Shown piece by piece: positions 17,440 through 25,927 of a stretch of 64,000 nucleotides of DNA. Every line of letters begins with the position of its first letter. Position 1 is the first letter of the stretch. Position numbers and translations under genes: made by a program. A model generated the notes under the pieces. That model searched no databases. It saw only the letters and a list, made by a program, of their open reading frames with translations, and was not told where the DNA came from. Source of the stretch: Bacillus sp. 103mf (GTDB taxonomy: Bacteria; Bacillota; Bacilli; Bacillales; Bacillaceae_G); assembly GCF_900116295.1 (NCBI RefSeq), contig NZ_FPAF01000016.1, positions 22,150 through 86,149 of the forward strand. The letters are read 5' to 3'.

Positions 17440-18509
17440 TTCTTTTTCACCCACATTATGAGAAATAAGATTGGGATGTACACAAAAACAAGCCAAAAGC
17501 TTGCTTTGGAGATATAAGTAATAAAATTATTGATGTCATGGCGTTCGGTTAGGAGTTGTGAAATGACGACAGTTATAAATAATAAAGAAATTAATATGTA
17601 CTTTTGTTTGACGTAAAAGACTTCGTATAATCCTCTTGTTGCAGCCCATAATGGTAAGATAATACTTGTAATGACAATGAGTGCATAGCCAGAAATCGCA
17701 ATATATTCTAGGCGCTCGATGAAAGGAAGGTGAATGACTTGTGTGATCGATAGCTGCGACCAAATTGTTTTTGACAATTGTTTTTCGCTAAAAAATGCAA
17801 AAGCAAGGATTGTACTTAATAGATATAAAAAGTTAGAAAATAAAATACCATATTGTGCAAATTTATGAGATTTCTCAGGCGTTTTGATAAAGGGATACAT
17901 CATCAAAATAACTTCAAAACTAATCATTGTATAAGTTGATGCTTGAGCCGCTTTTAAAATATCTCCAAAAGAATGAGAAAATATAGGAAGCAGGTTTCCG
18001 AAATTTGCATATTTAATAACTATAAATAGCTGCATGATATATCCACATGTAGCAATAACAGAAATGACACAAATGCCGGTCATAACCCGAAAGCCAGATG
18101 AAATAATGTAATAACTAAGTATGGATAAAAAGATTGTTACTTTCCATGTAGCTGCCGTTGGGAACATCCAAACTTGAATAATCTCTACGTATGTGCGCAT
18201 AACGGAGACACTGACAAGAAAGAAATATGCCATAAAGATTAGATTGAATGCATTTCCTATCCATTTTCCGAATAGATGATGATGCAATGTAATCAAATTT
18301 CCATTTATACTTTCTAATAAACGGTAAATCATCCACATAATAATATGAATGATGATACCTGCAATAATAACGCCCATCCATGCATCGTATCCGGCCGCTT
18401 TTGCAATAACACGTGCAAATCCAAGAACACCAACACCGAATTGCGCGCTATGGACTAAGAAAAAAACAAAAATGGGAGATACTTTATAGTTGATTTTAAC
18501 TGTACTCAT
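17415..18509 (-). CDS. gerIB: spore germination protein GerIB (GerAB family)
   Basis: 364 residues, ten transmembrane helices, amino-acid/polyamine permease-like fold of the GerAB (endospore germination permease) family. This B subunit is thought to bind the germinant. The chosen start ATG 18509 (MSTVKINYK) is preceded by GAGGAG; an upstream in-frame ATG 18533 overlaps the end of gerIA. It lies in a three-gene operon with gerIA and gerIC. Confidence 0.88.
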   Translation of the reverse strand: MSTVKINYKVSPIFVFFLVHSAQFGVGVLGFARVIAKAAGYDAWMGVIIAGIIIHIIMWMIYRLLESINGNLITLHHHLFGKWIGNAFNLIFMAYFFLVSVSVMRTYVEIIQVWMFPTAATWKVTIFLSILSYYIISSGFRVMTGICVISVIATCGYIMQLFIVIKYANFGNLLPIFSHSFGDILKAAQASTYTMISFEVILMMYPFIKTPEKSHKFAQYGILFSNFLYLLSTILAFAFFSEKQLSKTIWSQLSITQVIHLPFIERLEYIAISGYALIVITSIILPLWAATRGLYEVFYVKQKYILISLLFITVVISQLLTERHDINNFITYISKASFWLVFVYIPILFLIMWVKKKWKTLRSK

Positions 18510-18525
18510 ATGCGCTCCTCGCTTT

Positions 18526-20607
18526 TTACTCATCGAAATCTGTCATACGTTTTTGAAATACTTCCTTTATATAACGACCAGCATGTTGTGGCCTTGCTTG
18601 AACCCCGCGCTGATCTATTTTAGATAGTGGCATTCGTACGAAAGAGTCTTTTGCCAATTGTTTGCGAAATGGATAAACAAACCCATACGGCTTTCGAAGA
18701 GATGATAATCGAAAAAGCCGTGTTAATAGAAAGATAAATCCTAAAGAAATTCCTAATAATCCCCATAACTCAGCAAGTATGAGAAAGGGAAAGCGAAGTA
18801 AACGAACGGCATTGCCCATTTGATAAATCGGTGTAATAAACGATGCAAGCGCAGATAAAGCGACAATGATTAGCAAAATATTACTTGTTAATCCTGCTTG
18901 GACAGACGCTTGTCCAATTACGATACCGCCTACAATGCCGAGCGTTTGCCCGACTTTCACTGGTAATCGTGCTCCTGCTTCCCGCAGAAGATCAATAGCT
19001 AACTCTAGGAAAATGGCCTCTATTATAGGCGGAAATGGTACTTGTGCCCGCGATAAAATTAATGTCTCCAGCAAATCACTTGGAATTAATTCATAGTGAT
19101 AACTAAGCACAGCTACATATAGGGGCGTTGCACAAATGGAAAACGTAACTGCGACAAAACGTAATAAACGGGAAAAAGTTGCATAAAACCATGACACGCT
19201 GTAATCCTCTGGAGAGATGAAGAAATCCAGTAGAGATACAGGTGATAACAAAACATTTGGTGAGCCATCAACAAATGTAGCAATTTTTCCATCAATGAGC
19301 CCGTTGCTGACACGATCAGCCCGTTCTGTATTAATAAATGTTGGAAAAATAGATGTATTACCCATGAGCTGGGGAATATAATAGCTATCATTAATTTGTT
19401 CATACTTAATTGTGTTTAAGATATCTTCTAAATATGTAACATTTTCTTTTTCTACTACATTGCTTAAATACATGATAACGACTTTCGTTTTGGATAATTC
19501 TCCAACTAATAGTTCTTTTGTTTTTAATTCAAGAACTGGCAACCGTTTTCGAACAAGATTAATGTTTGTGTCGATATCCTCTACGAATCCTTCTTGCGGT
19601 CCGATAACTGTGGATTCGTTTAATGGTATAGTTGGTAATCTATATTTTTCAATTGCAATGTTTGCAAGTAGACATTCCGTATCATGTTCGTGTAGTTGAA
19701 TGATAGCATGTCCCTTTAAAACCATTTCTTCAATTTTTTTTACGTCACTTGTAATAATGAGTCCGCTGATTGGAATCATTGCTTTTACTTCTTCTAATGT
19801 TGGTGCAGTATGATGCAATAAAGCAGGCATTAAATAATTCTGTAATCTCATACCATCCATTGACGTACGAAAATATGAAATCCAATACGGTTTAGTAGGG
19901 TCTTCAGAAGTATGATAGTGAACAAAGTCGCTTGATTCTCGTAATTTTTGGATCAATTCTTGTAGTGAATGAGCGGTTTCGTGCTCTGGCTTACTAAAAT
20001 TGAAAATGTTGTTTTCACTTTGCTTTGATTGTTGGTTTGCTTGCTGCTTGTTGTTTTGAGTTTGTTGCTGGTTTGCTTGCTGTTTGTTGTTTTGATCCTG
20101 CTGTTGGTTTGCTTGCTGTTTATTGTTTTGAGTCTGTTGTTGGTTTGCTTGCTGCTTGTTGTTTTGAGTTTGTTGCTGGTTTGCTTGCTGTTTGTTGTTT
20201 TGATCCTGCTGTTGGTTTGTCTGCTGTTTGCTCGATTGAGCTTGTTGTTGGTTTGTCTGCTGTTTGCTTGCTTGAGCTTGCTGCTGATTTGTCTGTTGTT
20301 TATTGGCTTGAGCTTGCTGTTGATTTGTCTGTTGTTTGTTCGCTTGAGCTTGCTGTTGATTTGTCTGCTGTTTGCTTGCTTGAGCTTGCTGCTGATTTGT
20401 CTGCTGTTTGCTCGCTTGAGCTTGCTGTTGATTGTTGGATTGAGCTTGCTGTTGATTTGCCTGTTGTTTGTCCGATTGTACTTGTTGTTTCGTTTGCGCT
20501 ACTTGATTGCTTTTGGTTTGTTCATTTTGCTTCTTCTTCGTATCTGTATTGTTCTTTTCTACTTGCTTATGATCGTTCTTCTTTTTGCGAAACCATTTGA
20601 AAAACAT
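18526..20607 (-). CDS. gerIA: spore germination protein GerIA with Gln-rich repeat domain
   Basis: 693 residues. The C-terminal 470 residues are the GerA family core: hydrophilic domain, then membrane helices (PLYVAVLSYHYELIPSDLL, ARLPVKVGQTLGIVGGIVIG). The N terminus starts MFFKWFRKKK, followed by about 180 hydrophilic residues including roughly a dozen 12-residue repeats of the type QAQASKQQTNQQ or QTQNNKQQANQQ. B. cereus GerIA is reported to carry such a Gln-rich region, which is why I assign gerI (inosine response) and not another ger operon. Start ATG 20607 is favoured over the long upstream extension to 20817. Confidence 0.85.
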   Translation of the reverse strand: MFFKWFRKKKNDHKQVEKNNTDTKKKQNEQTKSNQVAQTKQQVQSDKQQANQQQAQSNNQQQAQASKQQTNQQQAQASKQQTNQQQAQANKQQTNQQQAQANKQQTNQQQAQASKQQTNQQQAQSSKQQTNQQQDQNNKQQANQQQTQNNKQQANQQQTQNNKQQANQQQDQNNKQQANQQQTQNNKQQANQQSKQSENNIFNFSKPEHETAHSLQELIQKLRESSDFVHYHTSEDPTKPYWISYFRTSMDGMRLQNYLMPALLHHTAPTLEEVKAMIPISGLIITSDVKKIEEMVLKGHAIIQLHEHDTECLLANIAIEKYRLPTIPLNESTVIGPQEGFVEDIDTNINLVRKRLPVLELKTKELLVGELSKTKVVIMYLSNVVEKENVTYLEDILNTIKYEQINDSYYIPQLMGNTSIFPTFINTERADRVSNGLIDGKIATFVDGSPNVLLSPVSLLDFFISPEDYSVSWFYATFSRLLRFVAVTFSICATPLYVAVLSYHYELIPSDLLETLILSRAQVPFPPIIEAIFLELAIDLLREAGARLPVKVGQTLGIVGGIVIGQASVQAGLTSNILLIIVALSALASFITPIYQMGNAVRLLRFPFLILAELWGLLGISLGFIFLLTRLFRLSSLRKPYGFVYPFRKQLAKDSFVRMPLSKIDQRGVQARPQHAGRYIKEVFQKRMTDFDE
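20030..20460 (-). repeat. 36-bp tandem repeats inside gerIA
   Basis: About a dozen units of 36 bp encode two repeat types, QAQ(A/S)(S/N)KQQTNQQ toward the N terminus and Q(T/D)QNNKQQANQQ toward the C terminus. The two types are arranged in blocks, which suggests block-wise expansion. The repeats also create spurious long hydrophobic frames on the plus strand. Confidence 0.85.
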
Positions 20608-20860
20608 ATGTATTCCCTCTTTACCCAAATAAGATAACTTTAGTCTGTGGGAATTTTTATATATTATGCATATATTTGTGTGTGAAAAAGTGAAATGTGA
20701 ATAGCGAGGGAAGTAATTTTGGATACATAGTGATATGAGTTTTAGAGGAAATAATAATTGAACAAATAAAGGAAATGTGTTTTCTCTTTTTGAATAGTCT
20801 TCTGTAGCGCACTTCATTTGTTTTATGTAGAAACGAAGTGTGAATTAAGGAGGCGAAAAG

Positions 20861-21985
20861 ATGTTATATGTACAAAAACAAGTATTTCGGCTAAAGAAAT
20901 ATACATTTGAAAACGGTGCATCAATTCCAATCCAAATTGGTTATGAAACATACGGTACGTTAAACCGTGAGAAATCAAATGCTATTTTAGTGTGTCATTA
21001 TTTTAGTGCAACAAGTCATGCAGCAGGAAAGTATACAGAGCAAGACTTAATTCCAGGTTGGTGGGATGCGTTAATTGGACCTGGAAAAGCGATTGATACA
21101 AATAAATATTTTGTAATTTGTACAGATAATCTTTGTAATGTACAAGTGAAAAATCCTTATGTTGTGACAACAGGACCAAAAACGATAAATCCGGAAACAG
21201 GCGCAGAGTATGGAATGGAATTTCCAGTCTTCACGTTTCTTGATATGGCTCGCATTCAGTATGAATTAATAAAGGATATGGGAATTACGAGGCTGCATAC
21301 GGTTATTGGTCCATCTGCTGGAGGTATGATTGCTCAGCAATGGGCCGTTCATTATCCGCATATGATGGAACGAATGGTTGGCGTGATTACAAATCCGCAA
21401 AATCCAGTTGTAACGTCTATTAATGTTTTGCAACATGCAATCGATGCAATTCAATTAGACCCAGCTTGGAAAGAGGGAAATTATGGGGAGCAGCAGCCTG
21501 TAAAAGGACTGCACTTAGCAGCGAAAATGATGTTTATAAATGCATATGATGCTCACTATTATGAAACGACATTTCCGCGGGACAGTACAGAATCTGCGCC
21601 GTATCAAGATTTTTGTACATTAACTTCATTTGAAGAAGCAATTAACGAGGCTACATTACAGAATATCTCCTTTGTTGATGCAAATTCATGGATGTACACC
21701 GCAAAAGCAACTTTATTACACGATATTGTTCACAGGTTTTCTGCATTAGAAGAAGCGCTTCAGCAAGTAGAAGCGAGCGTCCTTATGATTCCTTGTAAGC
21801 AAGATTTACTGCAGCCTCCCCGTTATAATTATGAGATGGTTGAATTGTTGAGAAAGAATGGGAAATTTGCAGAAGTATATGAAATTGAAAGTATATACGG
21901 ACATATGGCAGGTGTGTTTGAGACGCATTTATTTGCAGGGAAAGTGCATCAATTTCTTAATCAGCGGATCTCAAGTATTATGTAG
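20861..21985 (+). CDS. homoserine O-acetyltransferase (MetX)-like alpha/beta hydrolase
   Basis: 374 residues, full-length match in outline to the MetX family, which acetylates homoserine for methionine synthesis. Visible: the N-terminal IGYETYGTLN, the oxyanion region CHYFSATSHAAG, the nucleophile elbow GPSAGG, the acidic residue in CKQDLLQPPR and the catalytic His in YGHMAGVFE. Canonical MetX has G-G-S-x-G-G at the elbow; here it is G-P-S-A-G-G, and no other methionine gene is nearby. A different acyl substrate is therefore possible. Divergent from gerIA, with AAGGAGG before the ATG. Confidence 0.8.
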   Translation: MLYVQKQVFRLKKYTFENGASIPIQIGYETYGTLNREKSNAILVCHYFSATSHAAGKYTEQDLIPGWWDALIGPGKAIDTNKYFVICTDNLCNVQVKNPYVVTTGPKTINPETGAEYGMEFPVFTFLDMARIQYELIKDMGITRLHTVIGPSAGGMIAQQWAVHYPHMMERMVGVITNPQNPVVTSINVLQHAIDAIQLDPAWKEGNYGEQQPVKGLHLAAKMMFINAYDAHYYETTFPRDSTESAPYQDFCTLTSFEEAINEATLQNISFVDANSWMYTAKATLLHDIVHRFSALEEALQQVEASVLMIPCKQDLLQPPRYNYEMVELLRKNGKFAEVYEIESIYGHMAGVFETHLFAGKVHQFLNQRISSIM

Positions 21986-22052
21986 CTTTTACACATAACT
22001 TGTTTTCTCAGTGGTGCATGCTAAAATTGAGGAGAAAGAAGGAGGAGAGTTT

Positions 22053-22358
22053 ATGACTGAAGTGAAAACAATTATGCCAGAAGAAGTACAAGAGCGTTTA
22101 GAAAAAGGAGAAACGCTCTTTTTAGTAGATGTGCGTGAAGATGAAGAAGTAGAATATGGGAAAATTCCAGAAGCAGTGCATATTAAAATGGGTGATATTC
22201 CTCATAAATTAGACTTCTTTGATAAAGAAAATGAATATATTTTTATTTGCCGATCTGGTATGCGCAGCGAAAATGTTTGTCATTATTTAAATGAACTAGG
22301 TTATAAGACATTGAACATGCTTGGCGGTATGATGCAGTATGAAGGAGAAATAAAATAA
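22053..22358 (+). CDS. rhodanese-like domain protein
   Basis: 101 residues, a single rhodanese domain. LVDVREDEEVEYGKIPEA is the conserved CH2A region, and CRSGMRS is the active-site loop with the catalytic cysteine; GGMMQYEGE closes the domain. Such proteins carry persulfide sulfur. ATG 22053 follows GGAGGAGAG. It lies 67 bp after the MetX-like gene, possibly co-transcribed, and ends at a strong terminator. Confidence 0.9.
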   Translation: MTEVKTIMPEEVQERLEKGETLFLVDVREDEEVEYGKIPEAVHIKMGDIPHKLDFFDKENEYIFICRSGMRSENVCHYLNELGYKTLNMLGGMMQYEGEIK

Positions 22359-22400
22359 AATCTTTCATCTAATACTTGTTAAAATGTAATAATTCTTTTG

Positions 22401-22433
22401 AAAACTTGAAACGCGTCCGTTTCAAGTTTTTTT
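22401..22433 (+). terminator. intrinsic terminator
   Basis: AAAACTTGAAACG, CGTC loop, CGTTTCAAGTTTTTTT. Confidence 0.9.
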
Positions 22434-22487
22434 CTTTTGCATACAGTGTAGAAAGCACGAGATATTGTTAAGGAAGGTGGTTCAAGA

Positions 22488-22709
22488 GTGAATTCACTTA
22501 TTCGAAAAATCAAAGTCATAAACAATAGAGGAGCAATCAATATGGGGAATTGCTACAATCTTTCTCCATTTTTTGCGACGAAGGCATTTAGCGGCGCTGG
22601 TGGATCAAGCTTTGCGACATTCTTAAATGGGAAGTTAATGCCGCCGAGCGTACCAACAGGTACTGAATTTACTCCACCGCTAGAGACAAGTTTAACGGCA
22701 GGAGCATAA
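22488..22709 (+). CDS. GerPA/GerPF-family spore protein
   Basis: 73 residues. The pattern INNRGAINMGNCYNLSPF, TKAFSGAGGS and a Gly/Ala-rich end follows the layout of the GerPA/GerPF family, small proteins of the spore coat interior that help germinants reach their receptors. It starts at GTG 22488 behind AAGGAAGGTGG. The proximity to gerI and to a second GerP-like gene fits a germination role. It is not the main gerP operon. Confidence 0.75.
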   Translation: MNSLIRKIKVINNRGAINMGNCYNLSPFFATKAFSGAGGSSFATFLNGKLMPPSVPTGTEFTPPLETSLTAGA

Positions 22710-22731
22710 TATATATACAAGTTAAAAAAAC

Positions 22732-22910
22732 GACATAAAAACCCCTTTCCTTTTAGGGGGGACGAGGGCATCTGGCCGTGCATAGAGACGGTCAGGGCCT
22801 TTTCCTGCCACATGCGAGGTTTAAAACAAAGGAAGAAAGCAAGTAGTGGTCATGTTTTGTTCTGTATAGCAGCGACTTATATGTTGAAAAAATAAAATGG
22901 ATTTATGCGG
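22732..22910 (+). repeat. repeat family B, copy
   Basis: A plus-oriented full copy: ACATAAAAACCCCTTTCC, GAGGGCATCTGGCCGTGCAT, GACGGTCAGGGCCTTTTCC, GTGGTCATGTTTTGTTCTG and AAAATGGATTTAT. It separates the two GerP-like genes. Confidence 0.85.
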
Positions 22911-22925
22911 AAAGGTTGTATAAAA

Positions 22926-23267
22926 ATGGGGGCTTTTATTAAGGAATTTGTTATTGTCAATAATTCTGGGAATATTTTCACGGGAGATAATTTGCGAGAT
23001 ACTTCGTTTGTTGCTTCGAAAACATTTACAGGATCAACAGGACCAACATGTATGGATGTTGTCGTCGTTATCGGGAATACAAATCAAGTTTGTTTACGTC
23101 CTGGAGATACAGTGACAACTACGATTACACGAGGCGCTGCACTAGGAAGTAGCCCAAGCAGTGGCCAAAGTAATAGTTCAAGTAGTAGCAGCGGGAGCGG
23201 TTTACAAGCAGTTCCTCAAGCAACTCCTAGTACAGAGAATACAGATTTTGGAGTAGGTTTTTCATAG
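22926..23267 (+). CDS. GerPA/GerPF-like spore protein with Ser-rich tail
   Basis: 113 residues from ATG 22926. The first 75 residues resemble the upstream GerP-like protein (IVNNSGNIFTGDN, SKTFTGSTGP) and include two cysteines. The C-terminal 40 residues are Ser/Gly/Pro-rich (SNSSSSSSGSG), a low-complexity tail unusual for GerP proteins. No strong ribosome-binding site lies in front of the ATG because the end of repeat B is there (GGAAAGG, 13 bases upstream). Ends shortly before a bidirectional terminator. Confidence 0.7.
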   Translation: MGAFIKEFVIVNNSGNIFTGDNLRDTSFVASKTFTGSTGPTCMDVVVVIGNTNQVCLRPGDTVTTTITRGAALGSSPSSGQSNSSSSSSGSGLQAVPQATPSTENTDFGVGFS

Positions 23268-23292
23268 AAGTGCGGGCTGATTACTTCTATGA

Positions 23293-23342
23293 AAAAGCAT
23301 CCATCAATGGGAGAGGGAAAACTCCCCACTGATGGATGCTTT
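23293..23342. terminator. convergent-gene terminator
   Basis: AAAGCATCCATCA(A)TGGG / CCCACTGATGGATGCTTT stem with a purine-rich loop, lying between convergent genes. The minus-strand stop codon is inside it. Confidence 0.8.
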
Positions 23343-24012
23343 ATTTAATCCATTCAACAACCATATCCATTGTTTGACGGGTTTTTTCATGTTGTGGTTC
23401 TTCTAATCGATAACCGAAAGCCACTAAACAAGAGACACCGAATGTATCTCCGGACATAATTCCTTCTTCGCGTAAAAGCGATTCTACCTTTTCTTGATGA
23501 AAGCCTTCAATAGGACAAGAATCGATACCGATTTGAGCAGCTGCAGTCATCATATTACCTAGAGCAATGTACGTTTGTTTAGAAGCCCAATCAAACATAG
23601 CGCGATCACTTTCTAATAAATTGAAATCGGATTCTTGGAACGTTTTATAAAAATCACCTTTCACATTCACCACGTCTTGTGGAAGTCTTTGGATATTTGT
23701 CATGAAGTTAGAAATATAAGAAGAGTTATACATCATATCTTCTTTCTTTCGAGCTAATATCACAACAAAATGGCTGGCTGTTGGTAATTGTTTTTGTGCT
23801 CCCCATGCTATCGGCAGGAGTTTTTTGCGAAGATCTTGATTTTGAATCACGACAAATTTCCAAGGTTCAAAGCCAAATGAACTTGGAGAAAGACGACCTG
23901 TTTCTAGAATAAAATGAAAATCTTCATCAGAGATTTTTTTATTTACATCAAATACTTTGCATGCATGTCTAAACTGATATGCTTTTAAAATTTCTTCTTT
24001 TGTATTTTTCAT
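23341..24012 (-). CDS. nitroreductase-family NAD(P)H oxidoreductase (HypO/YfkO-like)
   Basis: 223 residues, FMN-dependent nitroreductase fold. RHACKVFD near residue 16 is the FMN phosphate-binding RR(S/A)-type region, SPSSFGFEPWKFVV the second FMN motif, and IGIDSCPIEGF the C-terminal substrate-loop motif. It is divergent from an HxlR regulator, an arrangement like the B. subtilis HypR-HypO disulfide/hypochlorite response, which I recall rather than verify. ATG 24012 follows AAAGGTGG at good spacing. Confidence 0.88.
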   Translation of the reverse strand: MKNTKEEILKAYQFRHACKVFDVNKKISDEDFHFILETGRLSPSSFGFEPWKFVVIQNQDLRKKLLPIAWGAQKQLPTASHFVVILARKKEDMMYNSSYISNFMTNIQRLPQDVVNVKGDFYKTFQESDFNLLESDRAMFDWASKQTYIALGNMMTAAAQIGIDSCPIEGFHQEKVESLLREEGIMSGDTFGVSCLVAFGYRLEEPQHEKTRQTMDMVVEWIK

Positions 24013-24072
24013 TTCAATAACCACCTTTTGATAATTTACTTTCTCTTGGTAAGTTGATTACAAAATAGATTT

Positions 24073-24136
24073 TACTATAGTATAATTATAGATGTAAGTA
24101 CGCACATTTTTGACATATAGTATCAAAATGTATACT
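24073..24136. promoter_or_regulatory. candidate HxlR operators between nitroreductase and regulator
   Basis: TACTATAGTA (24073-24082) is a perfect palindrome. AGTAT, eight bases, ATACT (24119-24136) repeats the same half-sites, and ATAGTAT occurs in both. TTGACA at 24109-24114 could be the -35 of the regulator gene, so binding at the second site would overlap its -10. Confidence 0.45.
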
Positions 24137-24152
24137 AATGGAGAGTGATGAG

Positions 24153-24482
24153 ATGGAGAAAGAGAATATATATCGTTGCTCAGTAGAAGTAACATTAGAT
24201 GTAATCGGCGGAAAATGGAAAGGCGTTATTCTATTTCATTTAATAAATGGAGAAATTCGCTTTAATCAATTTTTACGATTGATGCCTGGTATCACACAGC
24301 GAATGTTAACGAGACAATTACGAGAGCTAGAGGCTGATGGTGTGATTCACCGTGAAGTATATAAGGAAGTACCTCCGAAGGTTGAATACTCGTTAACGGA
24401 ATTCGGAAAGTCGTTAATTCCGATTATCATAATGATGCGTGATTGGGGAAATCAGTATCGAACACAAATAGAGCAGGGATAA
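24153..24482 (+). CDS. HxlR-family (DUF24) winged-helix regulator, HypR-like
   Basis: 109 residues. The DUF24 pattern is clear: YRCSVEVTLDVIGGKWKGVILFHL-type N terminus, a winged helix with RFNQFLRLMPGITQRMLTRQLRELE, and the wing PPKVEYSLTEFG. The single N-terminal Cys9 is where HypR and YodB carry their redox-sensing cysteine. It probably regulates the divergent nitroreductase. ATG 24153 is supported by GGAGAG. Its TAA stop is the first triplet of a repeat A copy. Confidence 0.88.
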   Translation: MEKENIYRCSVEVTLDVIGGKWKGVILFHLINGEIRFNQFLRLMPGITQRMLTRQLRELEADGVIHREVYKEVPPKVEYSLTEFGKSLIPIIIMMRDWGNQYRTQIEQG

Positions 24483-24640
24483 AGTGAAACTTTAATCAGT
24501 GGGGGTTTTCTTCATCCCCCACTGATTATTAGCCCTCCCAATCGGGCTTTTACGGGCAGTTTATCTTCCATCTAACTTCTTTGCTTTTGCTGAACTTTGA
24601 GGTGGGAGTATTAATGCCCACGAATAGCGGGATAAAAAAG
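24478..24640 (+). repeat. repeat family A, intact copy
   Basis: About 155 bp between two ATAAA pentamers, from AAAGTGAAACTTTAATCAGTGG to CACGAATAGCGGGATAAA. It contains GGTGGGAG, five bases, ATG near the right end, i.e. a portable ribosome-binding site and start codon. It joins the HxlR stop codon directly. Confidence 0.88.
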
Positions 24641-24669
24641 TGTGCAATCAAGGTGCTGCACACTTTTTT
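24634..24669. terminator. bidirectional terminator after narI
   Basis: AAAAAAGTGTGCA / TGCACACTTTTTT with a ten-base loop between the HxlR gene and narI. Confidence 0.88.
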
Positions 24670-24676
24670 ATTTTTA

Positions 24677-25360
24677 TTAAAATTTTACCGGTTTTCTTTT
24701 CCGATAAATGATATAACTGCGTCGTAAGTATTTCACTGGTACGCTAAAGACATGAACAAGTCTTGTAAATGGCCATGTTGCAAACAGTCCCATAGCTGCA
24801 ATGATGTGAATTTTAAACCAAATTGGCACCTCCGCCATATACTCCGCTTTAGGCTGGAAAATAAAGAGGCTGCGGAACCATGGGCCAATCGTTGTTCGAT
24901 AATCAAAACCGTTTGAATCGATATTTAAAAATGTAGAAGAAAGTCCTGCGAGCATTACAATAAGCAACAAGATGAGAGCGATATAGTCTCCGGTTGTACT
25001 CGTTGCAATAATCCGTTTTACGGTAAAGCGGCGATACGTTAAAATGAATAATCCGATTACAGAAGCAATACCTGCCGGAAGACCGAAACCGATTGCCATT
25101 ATATGATACGTATGTTCAGAAATGCCGAGGGAACTGTAGATGGATTCAGGGATTAAAATTCCCATGACATGTCCGCCAATTACGAACATAATACCAAAAT
25201 GAAATAGTAAACTGCCGATTCGGAGCATTTTCTTCTCTAATAGTTCACTAGATTTTGATGTCCAACCAAATTGATCGTAGTTGTATCTAAAAATATGTCC
25301 ACCAATGAAAATGACTAAAATGATATATGGGAAGAGTACCCATAAAAATTGATCCATCAT
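24677..25360 (-). CDS. narI: respiratory nitrate reductase gamma subunit (cytochrome b)
   Basis: 227 residues with five transmembrane helices. It anchors NarGH to the membrane and passes electrons from menaquinol through two b haems. Candidate haem ligands are visible in HIFRYNYD, HFGIMFVIGGHVMG, KIHIIAAMG and RLVHVFS. It is the last gene of narGHJI, 17 bp after narJ, with AAGGAG before the start. A terminator follows. Confidence 0.96.
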   Translation of the reverse strand: MMDQFLWVLFPYIILVIFIGGHIFRYNYDQFGWTSKSSELLEKKMLRIGSLLFHFGIMFVIGGHVMGILIPESIYSSLGISEHTYHIMAIGFGLPAGIASVIGLFILTYRRFTVKRIIATSTTGDYIALILLLIVMLAGLSSTFLNIDSNGFDYRTTIGPWFRSLFIFQPKAEYMAEVPIWFKIHIIAAMGLFATWPFTRLVHVFSVPVKYLRRSYIIYRKRKPVKF

Positions 25361-25377
25361 CTTTGTCGTACTCCTTT

Positions 25378-25908
25378 CTAGTTTATTTCATACTGCCATG
25401 CACGAATAGCAGTAAGGATGCAGCGGACAATTGGTTCGTGCATACTGTTTATGTCTTTTAATTGTTGATGCAATGCTTCGATATTGCTTTCATATTTTTT
25501 CATGATCAGCTCACTATCTTCTTCACCAGCATTTGCGAGAAATTCTAACATAAGCGGTAAATAATCAGGCAGTTCTTTATCTGTAACAGCGAAGCCTGCT
25601 TTTTGATAGTGTTGTTTTAGTTCTAACAGTTCAATTCCTCGTTCTCTTTGTTCACCAGTATTCATATAAGTGAGATACATATTTGTTTTTTTGCCAAAAT
25701 CAAATGTATATACAAATGATTGAATTAATTCATCACTTGTTTTTTGCTTTGCTTGTTCGATAAACGTTGTAAGGATAGTGCGAATTTCCTCATGTTCGAT
25801 AGTTTGAATATCATTTTGTAAATGAGTAAGTGCTTCTCTCCATCCTTGTTCAGGATAGGAGAGAAGAAAGGAAGAACAAGAAAATGCTGTTTGTAAACTT
25901 TGATTCAT
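25378..25908 (-). CDS. narJ: nitrate reductase assembly chaperone
   Basis: 176 residues, helical NarJ/TorD-family chaperone (SFLLSYPEQGW, YVYTFDFGKKTNMYLTY, ELPDYLPLMLEFL). It binds apo-NarG in the cytoplasm and allows molybdenum cofactor insertion before membrane attachment. It is not a subunit of the finished enzyme. The ATG follows GGAGGTAAC. Confidence 0.95.
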   Translation of the reverse strand: MNQSLQTAFSCSSFLLSYPEQGWREALTHLQNDIQTIEHEEIRTILTTFIEQAKQKTSDELIQSFVYTFDFGKKTNMYLTYMNTGEQRERGIELLELKQHYQKAGFAVTDKELPDYLPLMLEFLANAGEEDSELIMKKYESNIEALHQQLKDINSMHEPIVRCILTAIRAWQYEIN

Positions 25909-25927
25909 AATTGTTACCTCCTTTATT

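Noticed and set aside
20025-20637. Long plus-strand frames (about 190-200 codons) rich in Leu, Cys and Val
   Set aside because: They are the antisense reading of the 36-bp gerIA repeat array; the hydrophobic composition is a by-product of CAA/CAG-rich codons.
22732-22910. Repeat B core as a riboswitch or small RNA
   Set aside because: The same sequence occurs many times in both orientations relative to neighbouring genes, so a gene-specific regulatory RNA is unlikely.
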